Shown piece after piece: positions 12,891 through 22,358 of a stretch of DNA of 64,000 nucleotides (the stretch's first letter is position 1; each line of letters starts with the position of its first letter). The stretch comes from Eudorina sp. 2006-703-Eu-15 (lineage: Eukaryota > Chlorophyta > Chlorophyceae > Chlamydomonadales > Volvocaceae): NCBI GenBank assembly GCA_003117195.1, contig BDSI01000102.1, positions 374,062 to 438,061 on the forward strand. The letters run 5' to 3'. Both the position numbers and the translations under genes were made by a program. Under the pieces are notes generated by a model. That model had not been told where the DNA came from, made no database searches, and saw nothing but the letters and a program-made list of their open reading frames with translations.

Positions 12891-13259
12891 TGCGGCTTAG
12901 ACACGGCAGGAGTGAAACGACTAGAGTTTCTAAGCTAGGGTCTGAACGGCAGCCTTTCGGCTGTCAGTTGTTAGTTATGTCCCGGTGACCTGGGTCACCG
13001 GGGCAGTCTAGGCAGTCGTACTCTGATATATTCTCGGAAGCTCCTGTTGTTCGGCATTCTGCCTTCACTAACAGGAGCTTATTGCTCGCTATTCTTATTA
13101 TTCAAGCCTCACCGTCAACAACAACCAGAAGACCATCTCGAGTTCCTACCACCATTCAAGTCAAAGAATTCAAAACATAGAGGCGCCTTTCTTCCGTCCA
13201 GTAGGTACGTAGCCAGTCATCTAGGAGCAGTTTCAAATTCTGGTCTAGATTTTGTAAGG

Positions 13260-14090
13260 ATGCCAACGAACACTCGCCGCAGCAACCGGGGCCAGCCCAT
13301 GGAGATGGACGCCAACCATGCTGCGCTGGACCCTGCGGCCGAAGGTCAGAATGCTGCTACAACTGCTAACCCGTCCGGCCAGCAGCCCGTCGCGAAGATC
13401 AGCCCACGGACGATGGAGCACCTCAAGTCCCAGCTCCTGTCCTTGGCTGCGCGCGCGTCGACCGCCGCTCCCGTTGCCGCTACCACAGCGGACAAGCCTA
13501 AGCCTAAACCCAAACTCTCTAGCCCTATTCGCATCGGCGACAGCCCGGGCCACCGCGACCGTCGCATTTTCACTCACACCAAGCTCGTCGTCAACGACGG
13601 GCAGCGCATGGAGCGCCCGGTGGAGCAGCGGCTGCAGCAGGACAAGGGCACCCTTATCCTACCTTGCTGAAGCGTCCCTGGAGGCGCTGGCCGCCGGCGA
13701 CGCCGCCGGCTCGGCGGAGGCTCTGCGCACCCCATTCGTCGCTTGCGCCGCGCTTCCACGGGTCTCACCCGCGCCGGCCCCGGCACCAACAACGGCAACG
13801 GCTCTTTCGAGGCCGCTTTCGACCTGTGGCGTGACGACCGAGACCGCTTCGACAAAGAGGACTTCGACCCGGACGTGATGGACAAGACCGCCATCGAGGC
13901 CGCTGTGAACAAGTACCGCCGGAGGCAAGGGGACTCGGGCGCGAAGGGGCGCAGCAGCGGGGTTGGGAGCCGGGGTCATGAGCGCACGTACGAGAGGTCC
14001 CAGGACCAAAGCAAGCCCCGCGCCGACCGTGACCGTGAGCGGTCGCGCTCCCCGCCTCCGCGTGAGCGCGACGCCGCCCACCGCCGCTAA
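13260..14090 (+). pseudogene. gag-like ORF with compensating frameshifts
   Basis: From the ATG at 13260 the frame reads MPTNTRRSNRGQP, then a Gln/Ala/Pro/Lys-rich region and RIFTHTKLVVNDGQRMERPV, and stops at 13670. Shortly before that stop the coding character moves to the next frame (YLAEASLEALAAGDAAGSA), then returns to the first at about 13740 (SFEAAFDLWRDDRDRFDKE), ending in an Arg/Ser-rich tail (RDRERSRSPPPRERDAAHRR) with a stop at 14090. The basic low-complexity tail and the position right after the A1 repeat suggest the nucleic-acid-binding gag of a split-repeat retroelement. No zinc knuckle is seen. Codons are strongly GC-ending, unlike the neighbouring host genes. Confidence 0.5.
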
Positions 14091-14751
14091 GGCCAAGCCG
14101 ATTTGAGCCACCCCCGCCTCGACATTTCCTAGGTTGCGCCTTGTAGTTCGCTCACTAACTCGTCCGGTACGGGTGCAGTCGCCTTTTGCAAGCCCTCCGG
14201 GTAACTAAACGTTCCTCCGTGTCAAGCGTGGATGCCGGCGCAGGGACGTAGCGACGTCTTGGCGAAGCGTGGGATCTTTCTTCGGACGGTGTTGCGGTCT
14301 TGGTGGTCAAGGTGTGCCGTGTCGAGAACCAACTGCCGTGGACTGCCGTCGAGGTTCTCTTTTGGGCTGTCACGCCCGGCACGTGGGTGCCTGTCCGAGT
14401 TCGTATTGGGCTTGGTATGCAGTGGGTTTGTAGGCCAAACCCCAATGCCGTGGACAATCACTTAGTCCATGTGCATGCGATGGATTTCCTACCATGGTGT
14501 AGCAGATAAGCAAAGGAGTGAGTCACACCGAACAGTGCCCGTTTTAGCCTGAAGAGTAATCACTCACACCTGCAGGTCTGTGAATCGTGTACCCAAGGCC
14601 AGCCACGCACATGAGAACCAGCATCATCATCATTGGGTTGACATCAACACACGACACAGGACTGTGTCACCTTCCACCTCTCTGCGCATACAGCCCAAGT
14701 CCGTCCCCCAAGTGCCTTGAACACACTTGGGTGAACGCGCTCATGCTGCCT

Positions 14752-15117
14752 CTACTGGAAACGCTCTGCAAGGCGGCCAAAGTAGGCCAGGTGCGTGGTC
14801 TCATTTTGCTTGTCGTGAGAGCGGGTCACATACCAGTGGACTCGCAGGGACTGCTGGCCATCAATGCCACGGTCACCTGCGTGCACAGTGTGCCCGCTCA
14901 TGAACAGGATGTCGCCAACGTCCAGCTCCAGCCTGATGGCCTTGTAGGTCTGCGCTCCAAGCCAGGTGTCAATGCAGGAAGCTGGCGCCAACTCGCTTTC
15001 TACCAGTTGCTCCAGCCGCCAGTACTCCTTGAGCACCAAGTGGCTCCCAGGGAAGACCAGAATGCTGACCTTCTCAGCGGGGGCAATTGCTACAAACCCC
15101 CACTGATTCTCACTCAT
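14752..15117 (-). CDS. Phytanoyl-CoA dioxygenase-like 2-oxoglutarate/Fe(II) oxygenase fragment
   Basis: 121 codons from ATG 15117. FVAIAPAEKVSILVFPGSH is followed by LELDVGDILFMSGHTVHAG and SLRVHWYV, the order PGSH / GD..F..G..VHAG / R.H found in the C-terminal half of the double-stranded beta-helix of this family. The distal iron-binding His and the 2-oxoglutarate-binding Arg can be placed in VHAG and SLRVHW; the upstream HxD motif is absent, so as it stands the fold and the metal site are incomplete. The N-terminal half could lie in an unseen exon, but oppositely oriented exons begin 20 nt away. It is enclosed by the direct repeats of element I. Function as an enzyme is doubtful; a captured gene fragment is the best reading. 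Confidence 0.5.
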   Translation of the reverse strand: MSENQWGFVAIAPAEKVSILVFPGSHLVLKEYWRLEQLVESELAPASCIDTWLGAQTYKAIRLELDVGDILFMSGHTVHAGDRGIDGQQSLRVHWYVTRSHDKQNETTHLAYFGRLAERFQ

Positions 15118-15138
15118 GTCGGTGGCTTATTAATGCAG

Positions 15139-16172
15139 GCTTATTAAGGACGGCGTGATATGGAACGACATCAGCGAGGCCAAGCACTCCAAGAACGACA
15201 CGCCAGCCACCCTCTCCGTTAACATCAACTTCATTGTGAGCCATTGGCTTGCGAGCCTGTGCCACCTGATGACCAACGGTGAGGGCCAGCTGAAGAGCCT
15301 CACACGAGGCAGCTCGGCGTGGCGGGCGGTCTAGGCGGTCAAGGAGCGCCTGCTGCAGATCATCAGGACCTGCATGCAGAACTATCAGTCTGGTAAGTTT
15401 TGCTCCTGATGGGTATGATGGGTATTGGGCTGTCGACCCTGTGCTTTGGTTGACCCATGGCATTTGCCTATGACGGTCTTTCCGATTGTGCTGCATATCT
15501 GTGAACAAGCTGGAGTCCGACTGAGCTTCCTGCGATGCCGTTTGTTTTCCTCACATTGCAGCAAACAAGCCACAAGGCAGTGTGGGGGTGTACATGTCGG
15601 CGCACGTGGAGGCGAAGAAGCGCGCCGACGATGGCTTGCCTGCCCTCACGGATGAGCAAGTGAAGGAGGCCAACAAGGCCGCGAAGACGAAGGCCAACGA
15701 GATCTGGGACCTTGTGATGAAGAGCACGGGGATTAAGAAGCAAGGTAGGTACCTGGAAACAGCTGTCGACATCTATGCACGAACAATTAGCCCTATACAT
15801 GTAACTCATGTCCATTGGTAACCGTGATCATGTGTTCACACTTGTTGCCAATTGTTGTGCTGCACTGCAGAAATGAAGGAGCCGCTCGACGGCCAGCAGC
15901 AGCCAGGGCCAGGCACGGTGGAGCCGGGCACGGAGCAGCAGCAGGCGGAGCCAGGCGCGGGCCAGCAGGCGGGGCCGAGCGAGCAGGCGGGGCGGGGCGG
16001 GGGCCAGCAGGCGGGGCCGGGCGTGGGCGACCAGGCGGGGCCGGGCGCGGGCGACCAGGCGGGGGTAAACAGGGGCGGCACGGGGAAGGGTACACGCCGG
16101 TCACGCAACGGTACCACAGCAGCTGTGGTCCAGGAGCGGGCCAAGCGTGTTCGCAGCGGTGCAAAGCAATAA
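15139..16172 (+). pseudogene. Three-exon gene fragment inside element I, one internal stop
   Basis: Not recognised. Exons 15139-15392, 15562-15744 and 15871-16172 join in frame with good AG/GT borders. Exon 1 reads LIKDGVIWNDISEAKHS... and has one in-frame TAG (15332-15334). Exon 2 is Lys/Ala-rich and helical (LTDEQVKEANKAAKTKANE). Exon 3 is a Gly/Gln/Pro/Ala repeat ending in a basic tail (RRSRNGTTAAVVQERAKRVR) and TAA. TGTAA follows at 16580. The 5' end is missing. A diverged copy of the end of exon 3 and its 3' flank lies at 26869-27190 in an intron of the dynamin gene, so this is a repeated family. It could be a host gene captured by the element or a gene of the element itself. Confidence 0.45.
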
Positions 16173-16579
16173 GTGCAGATTCTGAAGGGGATTGACTGTG
16201 GCTTTGGGAGGACAGACAATGACCGCCGGTTTCCATGCATGGCTGCACAGGAGTATGGCAGGACGGGGTGTGGTTGTGAGACAGATAAGGTGGGACAGGC
16301 GTGTGAGGGTTTACCTACATTCTTCATACCCTTGGGTTTGGTGGTGTGATGACGAAGGCAAGTGCATGGAATCGGACAGACAGTACTCTGAGATACACAG
16401 CCAGGTTGTAGGATGCCTGTGGCTTGCAGTATGAGGTAGACTACTGGACTGCTGGTTTGGGTAGCTAGGTTTCATCACCAACAGATGCATGCTGCCATGA
16501 GCGGGGATGTGTATGATACGGTGGAATGAAGGCGGTGATGAAGTTCACAATGTGGTTCGGTCCAGCGTGAAACGTATTC

Positions 16580-16584
16580 TGTAA
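16580..16584 (+). terminator. TGTAA polyadenylation signal
   Basis: TGTAA, the usual volvocine polyadenylation signal, about 400 nt downstream of the TAA that ends the three-exon fragment. Assigned by motif and position only. Confidence 0.4.
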
Positions 16585-16595
16585 AATGACGGCCA

Positions 16596-16760
16596 ATGCC
16601 TGGGTTACCCCCTCCGTTACCCCTGGGTAATGATTACCCCTACCCCTGGGTACAATTACCCACCCCCCCTTGTCACGAGGGTGGGTGGGTAACCATTACC
16701 CCCACCCTCACCCCCCTGGGTAATGATTACGAGGGGGTTACCCCCCCTATAATGTCATAG
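16596..16760. repeat. Cluster of ggtaat/attacc palindromes
   Basis: Repeated blocks of gggtaatgattaccc and gttaccc...gggtaac, separated by C-rich spacers with the junction gtcacgaggg. A second, shorter copy lies at about 27050-27190, again behind the same family of coding remnant. The blocks can pair with one another to form strong hairpins. Confidence 0.7.
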
Positions 16761-17404
16761 GGAAGGCTATAGTTCAGAATTGCGGCTTAGACACGGCAGG
16801 AGTGAAACGACTAGAGTTTCTAAGCTAGGTTCTGAACGGCAGCCTTTCGGCTGTCAGTTGTTAGTTGTCCCGTTGACCAGGGTCACCGGGGCAGTCGTAC
16901 TCTGATATATTGCTCGCTATTATTCCCGCCCACCCCCCTCCCTGTTTCGCGCGAGGCCCAAGCTGGACGAGGCATGTAGGAGCGGGCGCTACAGCAGCAG
17001 CAGGCGCTCTTCTTACCTAGATGCGGGATCGTCTCCCGGGGTGCCTGTTGCTGGTGTTTCTGGGGTCCGTGCAAAGTCGGGTTGGTTCGTCCCTCGGGGT
17101 TGTCTCGCGTTGGCGTCGGCCCGCGTCGCGGGCGCGGCCGTGTGCCCTTGAGCTGTGTGCCGTGGTGTGTTAGTGGCGCGTGTGGTTCGGTTGTCGTGGT
17201 TGGAGCCCGACGGCCTGGCGTGGTCTGGGCCTAGGGCGGTGCGTGCGCCTGCCGCTGTCGCGTGTTCTGTGAGCGAGCGAGCTCCCCCTTCAGTGTAAGG
17301 CCCGATCCCAAGCCGCCGCTGCGTCGCCACGGTCCCCTTTCCAGAGCCAGCTATGCCACCTCGAGCCGCTTTGAGACAGCCGAGATAAGGGCTATAGTTC
17401 AGAA

Positions 17405-18264
17405 CCCTCGCTACCTTCGCTCGCTCTCTGCACATACATATATACACGCACCATGCATCCACGCACACTACGCACACAATCCGCGCCATGCATCCAAGCA
17501 ACTATCTAGCCCTATCAACTCAGCCCTGGATGTCAGGAAATGTAAGCCTGACAGCCTTAGCATACTTGACATAAAATAGCCAACTGGCTGCAACGCTAGC
17601 CATATACATATACTGATTGAACAGGAAGGTGGCTCACTCGCTCGCTCCCCGCGCATCGGGACGACATACCGGGGGGGAACCATGCATGTTTGCATACCAT
17701 ATATAAACAAGCACACACGCGCGGACGGTGCACGTGCGGAAGGTGAACGCGCAATCAAACAAGATATGGACGGCGAAATGCATGATTTGATCGGCTACTT
17801 TCGTGACGCACGCACGCACAATAACATGGGAGTGTGTGCGAGCACAGCAATCTATATGAGTAGCTGCGTGCGTACGTATATGCATCTATATATCGAGTCC
17901 CAGGGTGACCCCCGACATTGTTCGGGAGCATGAGATTATGGCTAGCTGCTGAGATGTGGAGTTGAGATCACAGTTGATGGATTGAGATTCGCACGCTAGA
18001 TCGGTGGCGATTGCTGAACCCTCTGTCTCTACGGATGTGCGGGTGAATGGATGAGGTGGGATCCTTAGTTGGCAGGATCAACCGCCTTGGACCCTCGGTT
18101 CGTATGGTGTAGGTTCGGTGTGATTATGGTTGAAGGTGTCCTATAGCATCATATAAAACCGCGACATAAACCCTTAGACAGGGCCCGGAAGCCCATCCAC
18201 ACTGTAACGGTACTACTATATATATATACAATCCTACCTTACAGCGATCAACGACGACTACTCA
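17405..18264. other. Intergenic stretch with a SINE-like repeat (17901-18200)
   Basis: No gene is supported. From about 17901 (cagggtgacccccgacatt) to 18200 (gaagcccatccacact) the sequence matches 31695-32173 in inverted orientation, where the same family is interrupted by a MITE. The head of the copy at 32 kb carries a tRNA-like B box (gggttcgggccc) next to gtgaccccc. Confidence 0.55.
18239..18243 (-). terminator. TGTAA polyadenylation signal (complement)
   Basis: TTACA on the + strand, i.e. TGTAA on the - strand, 22 nt downstream of the stop at 18265. The distance is typical for a volvocine 3' end and supports 18265 as a real gene end. Confidence 0.5.
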
Positions 18265-21200
18265 TCACAATTCCCGATCTTCCCGCCCAAGCAAGCGTGC
18301 CCTTGATGATCGGCTGCCGGTCTCCGCCGCCGCCAGCAGCCGGCTGTCGATGAACTGACCGAATTCCTGTCGCCTCTTGTTAGCAACACTTCTCGCCGTG
18401 ACGTATTTGCCGTAGAAGTTGTCGAAATTGTCGAGTGCGGCCTGGGTCTTGGACGCCAACTGCGCAGGGAAGCCCCGATTTATGAGCGAAGTCCAGGTGG
18501 TCGGGTCTTCCTGCTCTGCCAATATCTGAAAACTCGTGCTTCGATGCCGTAGCTGCAGTGCCTTGGCCCTGTAGTAGGCTGCAACCTCGTCGTGGATCTC
18601 TTTGATCTGCGCAAGGGCATGGTCGACGCCCTGCTGCATTACAGAGATCCCACGGTCAAGAAAGTCGCCGGCAATCTCCAGCGCCCGAATTTCTGTCATG
18701 TGGTTGTTCCACTCATCAAACGCCGCAAGCGCCTTGCTGTCGGTGACCTGCTCGTCGGAATGTTCCCTCTGCTGCTTCATGTACTCGCGCTGGGCGGCGT
18801 TCGGACCGAACAGCTAGAACAGCAGGAGGCCTAGCCAGCAGCGTGAAGGAGCAGGTGGAAGCGACTTGGGAGCTTTGGGCTGGTGAGTGATGTCTCGGAA
18901 CTGTTTCAGCTCTGCCTTCTGCAGCGCGATGGAGTGCCTGCACGCGATAGATGGCACGTGCATACATACACTTATATATGCACACACGCACGCACGCATA
19001 TGGGTAACAGGGCGGGCGGTATTATACCAACATGAATACGTGAAAGGGTTCGACTACTGCTGCAAATCGATTACGGAATGAGGTTGACTGTCTGTATGCA
19101 TGCATGTGGTACGCATAGACACAGATAGATAGATCGATATTTATCAGGTGAGATAGAGCTGGCACACGTAGCTGGTAACGAAAGCAAGGTTTGCTTATTA
19201 TCGGCGGCGGTTTGTATGTTGGCAGCAGAGCGCTGTACGTACACTGTGCGATATACACGCACCGACCTTCATTCTGCACTCGCTCGCTCCCCTACCTCCC
19301 TGCCTCTCATGTGGACCGTCACGGGACCTACCTGCGGCCTATCGCTGTCATGTCAATTCTAGCTAGCTACATCCCATGCACATACATTACATACATACGC
19401 TTCGTACACGAACGAAATCAAACACAGAGCACGACGGCCTTGCTTGATTGTGTGTCTTGCCTGTTAATGCTTTCTTGGATGCCGCCTGCGTGGTGCGATG
19501 CGCTTTCTAGCCAATCGTCCACATTGCCCTGGATGTTCTTGACCTTGACGGCCAGCGAACCGTACCTCTGTGCAATATCACTGAAATGTGCTGCTGCACG
19601 CTCATGCGTTTCAGCAGCAATTTCGAGATACTTAAATATCTGCGTAGCAACATTGGAACGAACAATGCAGTGTAGGACAAGCAATTAGAGCAGCTAGCGT
19701 TGTGTGCATATTGAGTTATTAGTATCATAATTATATATAATAGTAGTGTTACAATTACAAGTATAATTAGTATAATTGTATTAGGATTATCATTATAACA
19801 AGTATGATTATTGGTGAATTTAATATCATAATATTATCATTATGTTATAATAATAATTATTATTGTACCCGTTACAAGGTGGACCCGTACCCCGTCCGGG
19901 TGTTCCAACTGGCCCAGATAGCTCGCTCGTAGGTGCCTCATCTCATCAACCACTACTAAGGACTGCGAACCCATCCTCCATCTCCCGGGAGGGGCCGGGG
20001 GTCATGCAACCATACCGGCGAACATCCCAGTTTACCAGCGCGCCAGGATGGCCTCTCCTGGTAAACCGCGCCAGACCCGCCGAATCACATGGCGAGGAGG
20101 GAACGAGCCGGGACGCCGTCGAACTAGCTAGTCGAAACGTAGATCTCTGGACTGAATACCAGTGTCTTTCCCATTAGGCGACCCCCACTACCCCCACCCC
20201 GTTGTTGCTGTTGTTGTTATTATATTACTAGCATAACTACTTGCGAGGCCCGAAATAATTAGTTTTTTATTATTGCGATGCGACGCTAATTATTTGCGAG
20301 GCATCGGTCGGCGTGTTTTCAGAAACGTTCAAAGTTTGCGACCTCGAGCGCCTGATACAAACGTTTGCGAACTCGCATCGTTCAGTCCAGCGTCAGTGAA
20401 GCGCGCAGCCCTCCTCGCAGTGGCCTGCAGTGGCCTGCCCTCCTACTCTTTTCCTGTGCCGCCCTTCCTGCCCGCCTGCATGCCGCGGCCCCGTGCCGGC
20501 TGAGACGGGCCGTCACCCATCGGCACACCGGCCGTCGCCGCATCTCCTCGCCGACTACCCCGACCTGTCACATCCTCCACAGCGCAGGTCTCCACTCCGC
20601 CGCCGGCCGCCGTGCAACGTACGGCTTATATAATTATTACAATTTTGCGAAAAACGTTTGCGAGGCTCAGGGGGGAGTATTTTTAGGAACTTTAATTAAT
20701 CCCGAGGTCAATTAATTATTTATTCCGCAAATAATTAGCGTCAGTTCGGTACCTGCAGACGTCCCTCGTACACGTTGGCGCGTCCGACGGCCAGCGCTGC
20801 TTTAAGTAGCGCGTGCAGGGTGCTGCGACTCTGGTCCAGAGCAGTCTCGACCACGTTGACGGTCTGGGCGTCAAGCTCGTTGATCTCGTCGCGAATTGTT
20901 CGTGTATCGTCTAGCAGCACTTGGAAACGGTCGGCGAGCGACTGATCGATTACGGCAAGGTCCCCATTCCTGCGGTAGCTGAGCAGCTTCTCTCGCAGGG
21001 CCTTGATGGCCTGATCGACTTCGAGGAGCTCGTTGCGGGAGGTTCGATCTTCATGACTGCCATGGGTAAGCCCTCCTCGTCCGCTGTGGGCGAAATGAGT
21101 GAAGTCCAGCTATCTGCTGCAGCCTGCTGTTGCTGTGCTTGTGCCGGCGGACCATTAGGATGATGGAGACGGGGTGATTGCTGCCGCATCCAGCTGGAGG

Positions 21201-21286
21201 AGACGAGGTACCAGAAGCTCACCAGAAGAAGGCTGCCCGCTAAGAATGCGAGCATGGAGAGCAGCGGCGGATGGCGGGACCACATC
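18265..21286 (-). CDS. Membrane-anchored coiled-coil protein, possibly a pseudogene
   Basis: Not recognised. Exons on the - strand: (i) from acceptor 21286, GATGTGGTCC, giving MWSRHPPLLSMLAFLAG and a hydrophobic segment of about 20 residues; (ii) a long coil ending at 20753 (ELLEVDQAIKALREKLLSYR ... EGRLQ); (iii) 19461-19639 (IFKYLEIAAETHERAAAHF ...) ending at a GC donor, CAG|gcaaga; (iv) 18265-18937, ending after LLGREDREL. Exons ii-iv join in frame. Joining i to ii needs an intron with donor TG|gtacct and acceptor cccacag in the 21.1-21.2 kb region, or else there is a frameshift. Exon iv has one in-frame TAG at 18824-18826 followed by 186 more open codons (LFGPNAAQREYM ...). The product looks like a single-pass membrane protein with an extended coil. 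The stop may mean gene death, readthrough or the true end. Confidence 0.45.
19877..20190 (-). repeat. tRNA-derived SINE candidate
   Basis: The - strand from about 20190 begins gggggtcgcctaatggg and goes on with a tRNA-like anticodon arm (ctggtattcagtccag) and a tttcgac T-arm-like box, followed by a GC-rich body ending near the AT-rich tract at 19700-19870. It lies in the intron between coil exons ii and iii. Only the tRNA-like head supports the call. Confidence 0.35.
20282..20742. mobile_element. MITE with 17-bp perfect terminal inverted repeats
   Basis: Begins gacgctaattatttgcg (20282-20298) and ends with its exact reverse complement (20726-20742). No ORF of the element is recognisable inside. 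The words tttgcgagg and aattatt recur inside, as in the MITE at 31918-32123. One end lies about 10 nt from the splice donor at 20752, so it fills the start of that intron. Confidence 0.75.
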
Positions 21287-21755
21287 CTGCAGCAGATGTG
21301 GGCGGGTAGAATAACGAAATTTAACGACATATATAACTTATTAAAATGAAACTGCACGCAAGCCGGCACATGTCGGGCATGGTACGGAACTATTATGAGG
21401 CTGAACACTACTGTACACCTTAAATGCAATTATCGATGGGGGGCCCTAGCTAGGGGAAACCGATGCATGGTACTGATGTTGACATGATGACTTACTCCCC
21501 TACTCGTGCCACAATCAAGAAAATAAAACGAACCGCGAACGAACGGATGGTCGTCGACCGGTGTGTTTTGACATGGCCGTTTTGTCCGACCCGTTGATGT
21601 ATGACAAGAAAACAGGCCTCGCTCAGCCTATCTAGGTTGTCCTTTCAGCAGGCCGTCCCGCCACAGTCCCGTTTTGTTCCCGCTTTCGTCCCGCCATATA
21701 TCATTATGCCGGATTTATCTTGTGATACTTGTGAACGTACAGTATGACGGCTCCA

Positions 21756-22358
21756 TCATAATAGACTTGCCTCAAGCTTCCCCAACCCGTCGAAAAGCAA
21801 CCAGCAGCCAACCACTGCACCAGGTCCGCTCCCATGCGACGGCCGGCCGTAGGTAAAGTCGTTGGCGTTGGCGCCCTTCCCTGCCTGCTGGTCCTTCGCT
21901 GCTGTCATCTTATGCTCCTCTTCATCCGCAGCAGTAGTTCGCTGCGTGGAGCCGTCCTTCTCGGCCGCCGCGTCATCTTCAGGACCAGCCATTGCAGCGC
22001 CTCCTCGCTGCTGTACTGTCCGCTGCATATCAGGTGCTTCAGATGCATTCAGTAGAACATCACGGCCCGCGGCATTGGCGTTGGCGCCCTTCCCTGCCTG
22101 CTGGTCCTTCGCTGCTGTCATCTAATGCTCCTCTTCATCCGCAGCAGTAGCTCGCTGCGTGGAGCCGTCCTTCTCGGCCGCCGCGTCATCTTCAGGACCA
22201 GCCATTGCAGCGCCTCCTCGCTGCTGTACTGTCCGCTGCATATCAGGTGCTTCAGATGCATTCAGTAGAATATCAGGGCCCGCCGCTCTCACATCCGACC
22301 TGTCATTGCCGACCGTTGACGAAAGTCCTTCCACTTTGATGCGGGGGGAGGGGGACAA
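21756..22358 (-). CDS. Ala/Asp/Glu/Gln-rich ORF with 71-codon tandem repeat, one stop between the copies
   Basis: Not recognised. From 22358 the frame reads MSPSPRIKVEGLSSTVG, then two copies of a 71-codon unit (NASEAPDMQRTVQQRGG ... ADEEEH). At the end of the first copy the codon after ADEEEH is TAG; in the second it is AAG and the frame goes on to a stop at 21756. The protein would be acidic, hydrophilic and disordered. It might be the N-terminal exon of the membrane/coiled-coil gene below, since it points the same way and ends about 470 nt before its first exon, but no splice link could be proved. Confidence 0.35.
21862..22285. repeat. 213-bp tandem duplication
   Basis: Two head-to-tail copies, 21862-22074 and 22075-22285. 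The unit is a multiple of three, so the - strand frame is kept. Only a few base differences are seen, one of which makes the stop. Confidence 0.9.

Larger units (their letters stand above)
12891..17404 (+). mobile_element. Split-direct-repeat (DIRS/Kangaroo/TOC1-like) element I
   Basis: Layout A1 (12891-13031) ... B1 (16765-16779) - T - A2 (16781-16911) ... B2 (17390-17404). A1 and A2 match closely apart from two short deletions. B1 and B2 share only 15 bases, ggctatagttcagaa, each at the position expected for the end of the unit, and a single T sits at the B1/A2 junction and before A1. This order is the signature of tyrosine-recombinase retroelements that replicate through a circle. No reverse transcriptase or recombinase ORF is left. 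Inside are a broken gag-like ORF, an oxygenase fragment and a spliced gene fragment. The sequence just after A2 (cctccctgtttcgcg) recurs just after A2 of element II, which supports a relationship. The shortness of B is the weak point. Confidence 0.6.
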
